The notes under the pieces: model-generated | What the model saw: the letters and a program-made list of their open reading frames with translations, nothing else | Told to the model about the DNA's origin: nothing | The model's database searches: none | Source of the DNA: Streptosporangiaceae bacterium | Lineage (GTDB): Bacteria; Actinomycetota; Actinomycetes; Streptosporangiales; Streptosporangiaceae | NCBI GenBank assembly: GCA_030043395.1 | Contig: JASHXW010000175.1 | Coordinates: 1-15,871 of the forward strand | DNA length: 15,871 nt | Direction: 5' to 3' | In this document: piece by piece, positions 8,811 through 14,822 of the stretch | Layout: each line of letters opens with the position of its first letter | Numbering within the stretch: position 1 is the first letter of the stretch | Made by a program: the position numbers and the translations under genes

Positions 8811-11021
8811 TCAGCTCGGCCTCGACCCACGCAGCACGACGATCGAGCGGCCTGCGACGCGCACCGTCAGCCCGTCTGGTCCCAGGACGCTGACTCCGGC
8901 ATCTGCTGGCCGACCCGCACTAGGCTGCCGTTGCGCGGCTACCACCAGGGCGGCAGGCTGCGCCGGGACGATCGCGACCGGCTGCTCGGCGCCAGTGTCC
9001 ACGATCACCTGCCAGGCCACATCGGTGGGTCCGAGAAAGCGCGCAGGCACGCGGAAGGTGACCAGCTCGGCCTGCGCGTTGATCAGCAGGACGAAGTCCG
9101 AGTCGGTGATCCGCTCACCACGTGGCCCGGGCTCGGTGATCGCGTCGCCATTCACGCAGACAGCCAGCGACCTGGCCTCGTCGTTACCCCAGTCCGACCC
9201 AGACATCTCCGCGCCTGACGGGCTCAGCCACACGATGTCCCGCAGCCCGTCGGCCGACCCGCCAGCCTGGCCGCTGAAGAACCGCCTGCGCCGGAAGACC
9301 GGATGCGCCCTGCGCAGGGCCGACAGCGCGGCGACGAACTCGATCAGGTCGGCCCTGGCCACCGCAGCGTCCCAGTCGACCCAGGAGATCTCGTTGTCCT
9401 GGCAGTAGCTGTTGTTGTTGCCGCGCTGGGTCCGGCCAAGCTCGTCGCCCGCCAGCAGCATCGGGATGCCCTGCGAGAAGAACAGCGTGACCAGGAAGTT
9501 CCGCACCTGGCGGTCCCGCAGCGCGAGAATGTCCGGGTCGTCGGTGGGGCCTTCTGCTCCGCAGTTCCAAGACCGGTTGTCGTCTGAACCGTCGCGGTTC
9601 TGCTCGCCGTTCGCCTCGTTGTGCTTGCGGTCATAGCTGACGAGGTCGGCGAGGGTGAACCCGTCATGGCAGGTCACGAAGTTCACCGAGGCCACTGGCC
9701 GCCTGGCACTGGTCTCGTACAAGTCACTCGACCCCGTCAGCCGGGACGCGAGTTCGGGGAGCTGTCCTGGTTCCCCTCGCCAGAAGTCCCTGACGGTGTC
9801 GCGGTACTTGCCGTTCCATTCCGTCCATTGCGGCGGGAACTTGCCGACCTGGTAGCCGCCCTGCCCGACGTCCCATGGTTCGGCGATGAGCTTGACCTGG
9901 GAGACCAGCGGATCTTGCTGCACGAGGTCGAAGAAGGCAGACAGGCGGTCGACGTCGTGCAGTTCCCTCGCCAGCGCCGACGCCAGGTCGAAGCGGAAGC
10001 CGTCGACGTGCATGTCGTCGATCCAGTACCGCAGCGAGTCCATGATCAGCTGCAGCGCATGCGGATGGCGCACGTTGAGGCTGTTGCCGCAGCCGGTGTA
10101 GTCCAGGTAGACCGCCGGATCGGAGTCCGACAGCCGGTAGTAGGCGGCGTTGTCGATGCCGCGGAAGCTGAGCGTCGGGCCGAGCTCGGCTGCCTCGGCC
10201 GTGTGGTTGTAGACGACGTCCAGGATCACCTCGATGCCGGACTGGTGCAGGGTCTTGACCATCGACTTGAACTCGGCTACCTGGCCGTGCGCGGCATTGC
10301 CTGACGCGTAACCGTGGTGCGGCGCGAAGAAGCCGATCGTGTTGTAGCCCCAGTAATTGGTCAGGCCGCGCTCCACGAGCACCGGCTCGGGCACGAACTG
10401 ATGCACCGGCATCAGCTCGATGGCGGTGACCCCGAGTCGCTGCAGGTGTTCGATGATGGCCGGCGAGGCCAGGCCGGCGTAGCTGCCGCGCAGTTCGGCG
10501 GGCACCTCGGGATGGCGCAGGGTGAGGCCGCGAACATGAGCTTCATAGATCAGCGTCTCGTGGTAGGGGGTGCGGAGCTGCTGATCGCCTGCCCAGTCGA
10601 AGTACGGGTTGATGACGGCATTACGCGGCATGAACGGAGCGCTGTCGTCGGTGTTCAGCACCGTCTGGTCGGCGCTGCCGAGCTGATAGGAGAACAGGGC
10701 CGGGCTGAACGTGACATCGCCGGCGACCGCCTTGGCGTACGGGTCGAGCAGGAGCTTCGACGGATTGCACCGGTGACCGCGACCTGGGTCGTACGGGCCG
10801 TGCACCCGGAACCCGTACAGCTGGCCGGGTCCGACATCGGGCAGGTAGCAGTGCCATACGAAGCCGTCCACCTCGGACAGAGCTACCCGGGTCTCGGTGC
10901 CGTCCTCATCGAACAGGCACAGTTCCACCAGGTCGGCGACCTCAGAGAAGATCGCGAAGTTGGTGCCAGAACCGTCCCAAATCGCCCCTAGCGGGTAAGC
11001 GGAGCCCGGCCATACGCGCAT
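8811..11021 (-). CDS. glgX: Glycogen debranching enzyme GlgX
   Basis: This 736-residue GH13 isoamylase-type enzyme removes short alpha-1,6 branches from (phosphorylase-trimmed) glycogen. An N-terminal CBM48-like domain (GAIWDGSGTNFAIFSEVADLVELCLFD, then YGFRVHGPYDP) precedes the catalytic barrel. The four GH13 regions are visible: DVVYNHTAE, DGFRFDLAS with nucleophile Asp345, IAEPWDVGQGGYQVGKFPPQW with acid/base Glu381, and FVTCHDGFTLADLVSY with Asp453. The GlgX-typical KHNEANGEQNRDG and RNFLVTLFFSQGIPMLLAGDELGRTQ.GNNNSYCQDN stretches follow, then a C-terminal beta domain. The length is somewhat above the E. coli enzyme (657) but normal for actinobacteria. It begins 9 nt after the aidB stop and is the last gene of the cysH-aidB-glgX set. 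No other glycogen gene is present in the window. Confidence 0.97.
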   Translation of the reverse strand: MRVWPGSAYPLGAIWDGSGTNFAIFSEVADLVELCLFDEDGTETRVALSEVDGFVWHCYLPDVGPGQLYGFRVHGPYDPGRGHRCNPSKLLLDPYAKAVAGDVTFSPALFSYQLGSADQTVLNTDDSAPFMPRNAVINPYFDWAGDQQLRTPYHETLIYEAHVRGLTLRHPEVPAELRGSYAGLASPAIIEHLQRLGVTAIELMPVHQFVPEPVLVERGLTNYWGYNTIGFFAPHHGYASGNAAHGQVAEFKSMVKTLHQSGIEVILDVVYNHTAEAAELGPTLSFRGIDNAAYYRLSDSDPAVYLDYTGCGNSLNVRHPHALQLIMDSLRYWIDDMHVDGFRFDLASALARELHDVDRLSAFFDLVQQDPLVSQVKLIAEPWDVGQGGYQVGKFPPQWTEWNGKYRDTVRDFWRGEPGQLPELASRLTGSSDLYETSARRPVASVNFVTCHDGFTLADLVSYDRKHNEANGEQNRDGSDDNRSWNCGAEGPTDDPDILALRDRQVRNFLVTLFFSQGIPMLLAGDELGRTQRGNNNSYCQDNEISWVDWDAAVARADLIEFVAALSALRRAHPVFRRRRFFSGQAGGSADGLRDIVWLSPSGAEMSGSDWGNDEARSLAVCVNGDAITEPGPRGERITDSDFVLLINAQAELVTFRVPARFLGPTDVAWQVIVDTGAEQPVAIVPAQPAALVVAAQRQPSAGRPADAGVSVLGPDGLTVRVAGRSIVVLRGSRPS

Positions 11022-11030
11022 CCGCAGACC

Positions 11031-12716
11031 CTATCTGGTGAACGCCGGCATCGTCCTGCTGAGCAGGGGCGTCAGGTCCAGGCCGGCCGGCAGGATCCCG
11101 AGCGGCATGCCAGGCCCGCCCGGGCCTGCGGGCTCGCCGAGCCGGGACGCGCAGAACGCGTCGCTGACTGCCGCAGGACCCGTCCTGGCAAGCAACGCAG
11201 CCTGCAGCACGACGGTCAGCAACCCGGCCACGCGGCGTGCCTGGTAAGCGGCCGCGACCGGATCGGCGCCGGCCAGGCTGCTCAGCTCGCGCCACAAGCG
11301 CTCCGTGGCGTGGTCAAGCCGCCGGTCGGCCCCGCTGGCCTGGCTAAGCTCGGCGCGCAGCGCGTCAAGGCTGCCAGGGGAGCGGGCGATCGCACGCAGC
11401 AGGTCGAGCGCTGTCACGTTGCCAGAACCCTCCCAGATGGAGTTCAGCGGCGCGTCACGGAAGAGCCGCGGCAGGACCGACTCCTCGACGTATCCGTTGC
11501 CGCCCAGGCATTCAAGCGCCTCGCCTACGACGAACGGCGCGCGCTTGCAGGTCCAGTGCTTGGCGGCCGGCAGCGCCACCCGCAGCAGGGCAGCCTCGGC
11601 GGCATCGCCCCTGGCCGCGCAGTCGGCCGCAGCGGCCAGTCGCATGGCGAGTGTCGTCGCCGCCTCCGACTCCAGTGCGAGGTCGGCCAGCACCGCCTTC
11701 ATGGCTGGCTGGTCGGCCAGCACCGCGCCGAACGCCTGGCGGTGCGCGGCGTGATGCGATGCCTCCACGCAGGCTTGCCTGATACCCGCCGCGCTGCCCA
11801 GCACGCAATCAAGCCTGGTGGAGCTGACCATCTCGATGATCGTCGCCACGCCCCGGCCGGGCTCGCCGACCAGCCAGGCGACGGCCGCGTCGTACTCCAC
11901 TTCGCTCGAGGCGTTGGACTTGTTGCCGAGCTTGTCCTTCAGGCGCTGCAGGTACATCCGGTTCCGGCTGCCGTCGGGCAGGACTCGGGGGAGGAGGAAG
12001 CAACTCAGCCCGCCGCCGGCCTGTGCCAGGACCAGGAACAGGTCAGACATGGGCGCCGAGCAGAACCACTTGTGCCCGGTAATCAGGTAGCTGCCGTCGC
12101 CGGCCGGCTCGGCTCGCGTGGTGTTCGCGCGCACATCGGAGCCGCCCTGCTTCTCGGTCATGGCCATGCCGGCCAGGAGCCCGGCCTTGCCGTCCGGGAC
12201 GCGCAAGCCCGGATCGTAGCTGGCGCTGCTCAGCAGTGGCTCGAACCTCGCGGCAAGGTCGGGTTCGTTGCGCAGCGCCGGCACGACCGAGTAGGTCATC
12301 GAGATCGGGCAGCCGTGGCCCGCCTCGGCCTGGGTCCAGACGTAGAACTTGGCCGCCCTGGCGACGTGCGCGCCGGGCTTGCCGCCGGCCCACGGAGCGG
12401 CGTGCAGGCCATGGCTGACGGCGGTCGTCATGAGCTGGTGCCACGCCGGGTGGAACTCGACCTCGTCGATCCGGTGCCCGTACCTGTCGTGGGTGCGCAG
12501 CCTCGGCGAGTTCTCGTTCGCCTGCCTGGCCAGCTCTGCGACGTCCGCCGAGCCCGCCGACTCGCCTAGGACGTGCAGTTCGGGCAGCACCCAATCGGCC
12601 TCATAGGCCCGAACGGCCGTTAGCAACGCCTCGTCGGCTGCGACATCGTGCCCCGTCAGTTGCGGGACCTGGTTGATTACCTCGTGCGTAGCGCGGGATC
12701 CGTGCTCAGATTCCAT
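11031..12716 (-). CDS. aidB: AidB-type acyl-CoA dehydrogenase family protein
   Basis: This 561-residue flavoprotein belongs to the AidB branch of the acyl-CoA dehydrogenases (E. coli AidB is 541 residues). Diagnostic stretches are EFHPAWHQLM, CPISMTYSVVPALR, MAMTEKQGGSDVRANTT, ITGHKWFCSAPMSD, LPDGSRNRMYLQRLKDKLGNKSNASSEVEY, and ECLGGNGYVEESVLPRLFRDAPLNSIWEGSGNV, the last carrying the position of the family's usual catalytic Glu. E. coli AidB binds FAD and DNA and is induced in the Ada alkylation response, with weak isovaleryl-CoA dehydrogenase activity. The natural substrate is unknown, and no ada or alkylation-repair gene is nearby here. The ATG at 12716 lies 6 nt after the cysH stop and is preceded by GCAGGT, a partial Shine-Dalgarno. 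Co-transcription with cysH and glgX is likely from spacing. Confidence 0.95.
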   Translation of the reverse strand: MESEHGSRATHEVINQVPQLTGHDVAADEALLTAVRAYEADWVLPELHVLGESAGSADVAELARQANENSPRLRTHDRYGHRIDEVEFHPAWHQLMTTAVSHGLHAAPWAGGKPGAHVARAAKFYVWTQAEAGHGCPISMTYSVVPALRNEPDLAARFEPLLSSASYDPGLRVPDGKAGLLAGMAMTEKQGGSDVRANTTRAEPAGDGSYLITGHKWFCSAPMSDLFLVLAQAGGGLSCFLLPRVLPDGSRNRMYLQRLKDKLGNKSNASSEVEYDAAVAWLVGEPGRGVATIIEMVSSTRLDCVLGSAAGIRQACVEASHHAAHRQAFGAVLADQPAMKAVLADLALESEAATTLAMRLAAAADCAARGDAAEAALLRVALPAAKHWTCKRAPFVVGEALECLGGNGYVEESVLPRLFRDAPLNSIWEGSGNVTALDLLRAIARSPGSLDALRAELSQASGADRRLDHATERLWRELSSLAGADPVAAAYQARRVAGLLTVVLQAALLARTGPAAVSDAFCASRLGEPAGPGGPGMPLGILPAGLDLTPLLSRTMPAFTR

Positions 12717-12722
12717 ACCTGC

Positions 12723-13466
12723 TCAGAGGTGTATCCCGCATTCGGTCTTCGAAGTGCCCGCCCAGCGCCCGCTGCGGGGGTCGGCGCCCTTCTCTACCCG
12801 GGCGGTGCAGGTACGGCACCCAATCGACGGGTAGCCGTCGTAGACCAGCGGGTTCACCAGCACGCCGTGCTCGGCGATGTAGTCATCGACCTGCTGCTGC
12901 GTCCAGTCCACGATGGGATTGACCTTCACCATCTGGCGCTTGGAATCCCACATGACCGCCTTGGTGCTCGTGCGCGTGTCGGTTTCCTCGCGCCGCACGC
13001 CGGTGATCCAGGCGTCGTAGGGCTCGAGTGACTGCTCGAGCGGCACCACCTTGCGCAGGTAGCAGCACAGGTCGGGGTTGCGGGCGTAGAGCTTCGGGCC
13101 GAGTTCGGCGTCCTGCTCCTCGACGGTTGTCGGCGGTGTGACATTGATCACGTTCACCGGATAGACGGCCGATACGGCATCCCTTGTCCCGATCGTCTCG
13201 GGGAAGTGGTAACCGGTGTCCAGGAACAGCACGTCGATGCCAGGGACCTGGCGCGAAGCGAGGTCGACGATGACGGCGTCGGTCATCGAGGAGGTAATGC
13301 AGAGCCTGCTGCCGAATGTGTCCGCGGCCCACCTGATCACGTCTTCAGGCGACGCGCCCTCAAGCTCTTCCGCAGCTCGCAGTGCCAGGCTCTCCAACAT
13401 GGGCGCCTTCCCGTCGTCGGCTCCGCCGCCAGATGCCGGCTCAGGAGGCCGTGGCGCGGGCGTCAT
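12723..13466 (-). CDS. cysH: Thioredoxin-dependent adenylyl-sulfate reductase (CysH family, 4Fe-4S type)
   Basis: This 247-residue assimilatory reductase converts activated sulfate (APS, perhaps PAPS) to sulfite using thioredoxin. The ATP-pyrophosphatase-like fold shows ITSSMTDAVIVDLA and LFLDTGYHFPET. Cys134-Cys135 and Cys217-x2-Cys220 form the CC...CxxC set that binds a 4Fe-4S cluster in APS reductases. The C-terminal KTECGIH holds the catalytic Cys243. Presence of the cluster motif favours APS as substrate (family knowledge). The usual partners cysD, cysN and sulfite reductase are not in the window. The ATG at 13466 has AAGGA (13477-13473) 6 nt upstream and overlaps the stop of a short leader frame as ATGA. 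Met23 is an alternative internal start. The ribosome-binding site lies in a perfect palindrome, suggesting post-transcriptional control. Confidence 0.96.
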   Translation of the reverse strand: MTPAPRPPEPASGGGADDGKAPMLESLALRAAEELEGASPEDVIRWAADTFGSRLCITSSMTDAVIVDLASRQVPGIDVLFLDTGYHFPETIGTRDAVSAVYPVNVINVTPPTTVEEQDAELGPKLYARNPDLCCYLRKVVPLEQSLEPYDAWITGVRREETDTRTSTKAVMWDSKRQMVKVNPIVDWTQQQVDDYIAEHGVLVNPLVYDGYPSIGCRTCTARVEKGADPRSGRWAGTSKTECGIHL

Positions 13467-13546
13467 GCCTTGTCCTTAAGGACAGAGTATGGCCAAATAG
13501 CGCAGAAAGCACGCGTAGTCCGTGAAGCTCGATGGGCCACGGCCAT
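13463..13546 (-). CDS. Candidate cysteine-containing leader peptide coupled to cysH
   Basis: A 27-codon frame (ATG at 13546, or 25 codons from GTG at 13540) starts just after the strong Shine-Dalgarno GGAGGAG. Spacing favours the GTG, about 8 nt from GGAGG. The peptide is basic and then hydrophobic: MAHRASRTTRAFC followed by AIWPY and ending LKDKA. It has one Cys codon (TGC, 13504-13502). Its TGA overlaps the cysH ATG as ATGA, so translation of the two should be coupled. Short upstream frames with Cys codons acting as cysteine-responsive attenuators are known before sulfur genes in actinobacteria. This one has a His followed by Arg and a late Cys but lacks the common HVDL core, so membership in that family is inference. 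It could also be a chance frame, but the Shine-Dalgarno and overlap make that less likely. Confidence 0.5.
   Translation of the reverse strand: MAVAHRASRTTRAFCAIWPYSVLKDKA
13471..13484 (-). promoter_or_regulatory. Perfect 14-bp palindrome over the cysH ribosome-binding site
   Basis: TGTCCTTAAGGACA is its own reverse complement. In the mRNA it can fold as a 5-bp stem (UGUCC/GGACA) with loop UUAA that buries the GGA of the cysH Shine-Dalgarno AAGGA. As DNA it could instead be a dimeric repressor site. It lies inside the last codons of the leader frame, so a ribosome translating the leader would open the stem. Confidence 0.5.
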
Positions 13547-13855
13547 CTCCTCCGGGCTGCTTAGGCAGTCAGTCGCTGTTCGTGGTGCTGCGCACACAAG
13601 CCGTGTACTGGCCCGGGAGAAACAGATACCCAGAGCGCTCGCGCGTACACAGCCAGAACCTTCGGCCTCGCCTGGCTATTCCGCTTAGCCTTGCCGGATC
13701 CAAGCAAGCCGTGGCTCAGGCACCAGCTCGGCCGACGGCTTGTGCTGGCAGTCACACCAGGACCCGCCTCGGCAGGCCTCGTGCTCCTGGCGGCGGCAGC
13801 ACCTGCAGATCATGCTCCATTGTCGCCCATCGCGGGCCGCCGGTGCCCGCGCATG
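13547..13855. other. Intergenic stretch without a supported gene
   Basis: These roughly 310 bases between the cysH leader and the whiB terminator contain frames on both strands, but none has a recognisable product, a ribosome-binding site and actinobacterial third-position GC bias together. The stretch presumably contains the promoter of the cysH-aidB-glgX operon, read leftward. I could not identify a clear -10/-35 pair. Confidence 0.4.
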
Positions 13856-13889
13856 CTAACGCCGGCGCCACGATTGACGCCGGCGTTAG
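13856..13889 (-). terminator. Perfect 12-bp stem-loop downstream of the whiB-like gene
   Basis: CTAACGCCGGCG (13856-13867) and CGCCGGCGTTAG (13878-13889) are exact reverse complements around a 10-nt loop. The hairpin starts 25 nt beyond the stop of the minus-strand whiB-like gene and is the strongest inverted repeat in the window. No T-run follows, as is usual for intrinsic terminators in this group. Confidence 0.8.
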
Positions 13890-13914
13890 TTGCTGTCGGT
13901 CTATGCGGCTCTGG

Positions 13915-14220
13915 TCAGGCAGCGTTCGCGTTGGCCCGGCGCATACGCCGGCGCCGCTCAGCGGAACGCTCGTCTTCGTTCAAGCCGCCCCAAGTGCCGT
14001 ACTTCTCAGGCCGGCTGACCGCGTACCCTAGGCATTCCAGCCGAACAGGGCAAGATCCGCAGAGCGCCTTGGCCCTGCGCTCCCGCACTTCCCGCTCAGG
14101 CTGCCGCTCACCGTCCGGACCAAAGAACAGCACGACTTCCGTGCCGCGGCATGCGGCCTTGTCCTGCCAGCCCCAGCTGGGCCGTGGCAGCAGCACGGTC
14201 TGACGTCGTACCTCAGACAT
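13915..14220 (-). CDS. WhiB family Fe-S transcriptional regulator
   Basis: This 101-residue Wbl protein has the four invariant cysteines Cys24, Cys54, Cys57 and Cys63 (KAACRG, LCGSCPVRLECL), expected to hold a redox-sensitive 4Fe-4S cluster. The GTWGGLNEDER turn (residues 75-85) and the arginine-rich tail RRRRMRR follow, used for DNA contact when bound to the principal sigma factor. The insertion FFGPDGERQPEREVRERRAK before the second Cys is longer than in WhiB1 or WhiB itself, so this is a paralogue whose exact subgroup I cannot assign. The ATG at 14220 is chosen over upstream in-frame starts because GAGGAG lies 7 nt before it and the extra residues look unlike Wbl proteins. A sigma-R-like promoter lies upstream and a strong hairpin downstream, so the gene is probably monocistronic. 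Confidence 0.95.
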   Translation of the reverse strand: MSEVRRQTVLLPRPSWGWQDKAACRGTEVVLFFGPDGERQPEREVRERRAKALCGSCPVRLECLGYAVSRPEKYGTWGGLNEDERSAERRRRMRRANANAA

Positions 14221-14259
14221 GGAAATTCTCCTCAACCAGCTCGCCGTTAACTCCCGCCT

Positions 14260-14279
14260 AGCGAGGCACCCGGCTCGCT
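14260..14279 (-). repeat. Inverted repeat in the probable whiB-like 5' leader
   Basis: AGCGAG (14260-14265) and CTCGCT (14274-14279) form a perfect 6-bp inverted repeat around GCACCCGG, 40-60 nt upstream of the start codon. It could be a leader hairpin or a protein-binding site; nothing further supports either. Confidence 0.35.
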
Positions 14280-14331
14280 GGACGCAACTAAACAAATCGC
14301 GCGATGCGGCAACGCCCCGTCGCACCATGCA

Positions 14332-14358
14332 AACGCCTTACAGCGCTGAAGTGTTCCC
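14332..14358 (-). promoter_or_regulatory. Sigma-R/SigH-like promoter candidate for the whiB-like gene
   Basis: On the minus strand GGGAAC (14358-14353), an 18-nt spacer and GTT (14334-14332) match the thiol-stress sigma factor pattern GGGAAT/C-N18-GTT of Streptomyces sigma-R and mycobacterial SigH. The expected start near 14324 gives a leader of about 105 nt before the ATG at 14220. The match is by eye only. Confidence 0.45.
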
Positions 14359-14373
14359 TCGCCCATGCCCGGA

Positions 14374-14408
14374 TCGGACACGTACGCCCAGTTCGGACGC
14401 CTACGCCC
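14374..14408. repeat. Imperfect 16-bp direct repeat, 19-bp period
   Basis: TCGGACACGTACGCCC (14374-14389) and TCGGACGCCTACGCCC (14393-14408) differ at two positions and are separated by AGT. The start-to-start distance of 19 bp is close to two helical turns, as for paired operator half-sites. It sits 16 bp upstream of the sigma-R-like -35 of the whiB-like gene. Confidence 0.4.
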
Positions 14409-14454
14409 GGCAACAGGTACCCGCGCCTGACGCCAGAGGCGGCTGTCCCCGTCA

Positions 14455-14472
14455 CGGACGGAAGGCCGTCCG
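14455..14472. repeat. Small perfect inverted repeat
   Basis: CGGACG and CGTCCG flank GAAGGC in a 6-bp perfect stem. A second 5-bp stem (CGCCT/AGGCG) lies just before it at 14424-14441. Neither is near a gene end, so a terminator role is not obvious. They may be structure in a leader RNA or chance. Confidence 0.3.
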
Positions 14473-14822
14473 AAGCAGGTATTCCGCTCCCAGCGGGCAG
14501 CAGGGCTGCACCCAGTACGTCAGCACCGCCGGATAATCATGCCATCGCGCGGCGCTCGGCACGGTCAAGATGACGATATTCACACGAAATTGGGACGTGC
14601 AGCAGTGGCCGACATCACATCGAGCGATACGGCGCGGTACTGCGCTTGACGCCCCCTTGGCTTTTAGCGCATATCCCCAGCCTGGCGGCACTGATGGCAC
14701 CGCGCTGCGGGAATCCCCGCGCTCATAGGCCTTCGCTGACCTGCGCAGGATCTAGCCTGCCGACCGACCAATGCTGTTCATTTGGCTAGACAACATGCTC
14801 GGCCCAAGCGACGATAGGCAGC

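Larger units (their letters stand above)
14359..14822. other. Intergenic stretch, about 460 bp, no supported gene
   Basis: This lies between two divergent genes. Open frames here lack recognisable products and coding-type codon use. It contains an imperfect direct repeat with 19-bp period (14374-14408) and two small inverted repeats: CGCCT/AGGCG (14424-14441) and CGGACG/CGTCCG (14455-14472). The part from about 14530 to 14680 includes several A/T-richer patches, fitting a regulatory region. No clear promoter for the downstream plus-strand gene was found; TAGACA at 14787-14792 is a possible -10 without a good -35. Confidence 0.5.

Noticed and set aside
9621..10991. Two plus-strand open frames (227 and 225 codons) inside glgX
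   Set aside because: Both are exactly antisense to GH13 catalytic motifs of GlgX and have no recognisable product.
11310..12569. 419-codon plus-strand frame opposite aidB
   Set aside because: Its length is impressive but it mirrors the AidB coding strand in third-position GC; AidB motifs on the minus strand are unambiguous.
13561..13755. 64-codon minus-strand frame ending just before the cysH leader
   Set aside because: Mixed codon third positions, no ribosome-binding site and no recognised motif. Its TAA lies 14 nt before the leader ATG, so it might be an earlier leader, but nothing supports translation.
13522..14203. Plus-strand frames (13522-14031 and 13691-14203) over the whiB-like gene
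   Set aside because: They run through the perfect terminator stem and antisense to WhiB Cys motifs, with no Shine-Dalgarno and no family resemblance.
14221..14328. N-terminal extension of the WhiB-family protein by 36 residues
   Set aside because: The extension is unlike Wbl proteins, and the ATG at 14220 has GAGGAG at ideal spacing.
14646..14675. TTGACG as a possible -35 for the plus-strand low-complexity gene
   Set aside because: At 17-19 nt spacing the downstream hexamer is only CATATC or worse, so a sigma-70 promoter is not supported.
14452..14700. 82-codon minus-strand frame in the divergent intergenic region
   Set aside because: Codon third positions are not GC-biased as in the real genes here, there is no ribosome-binding site, and the product has no recognisable features.
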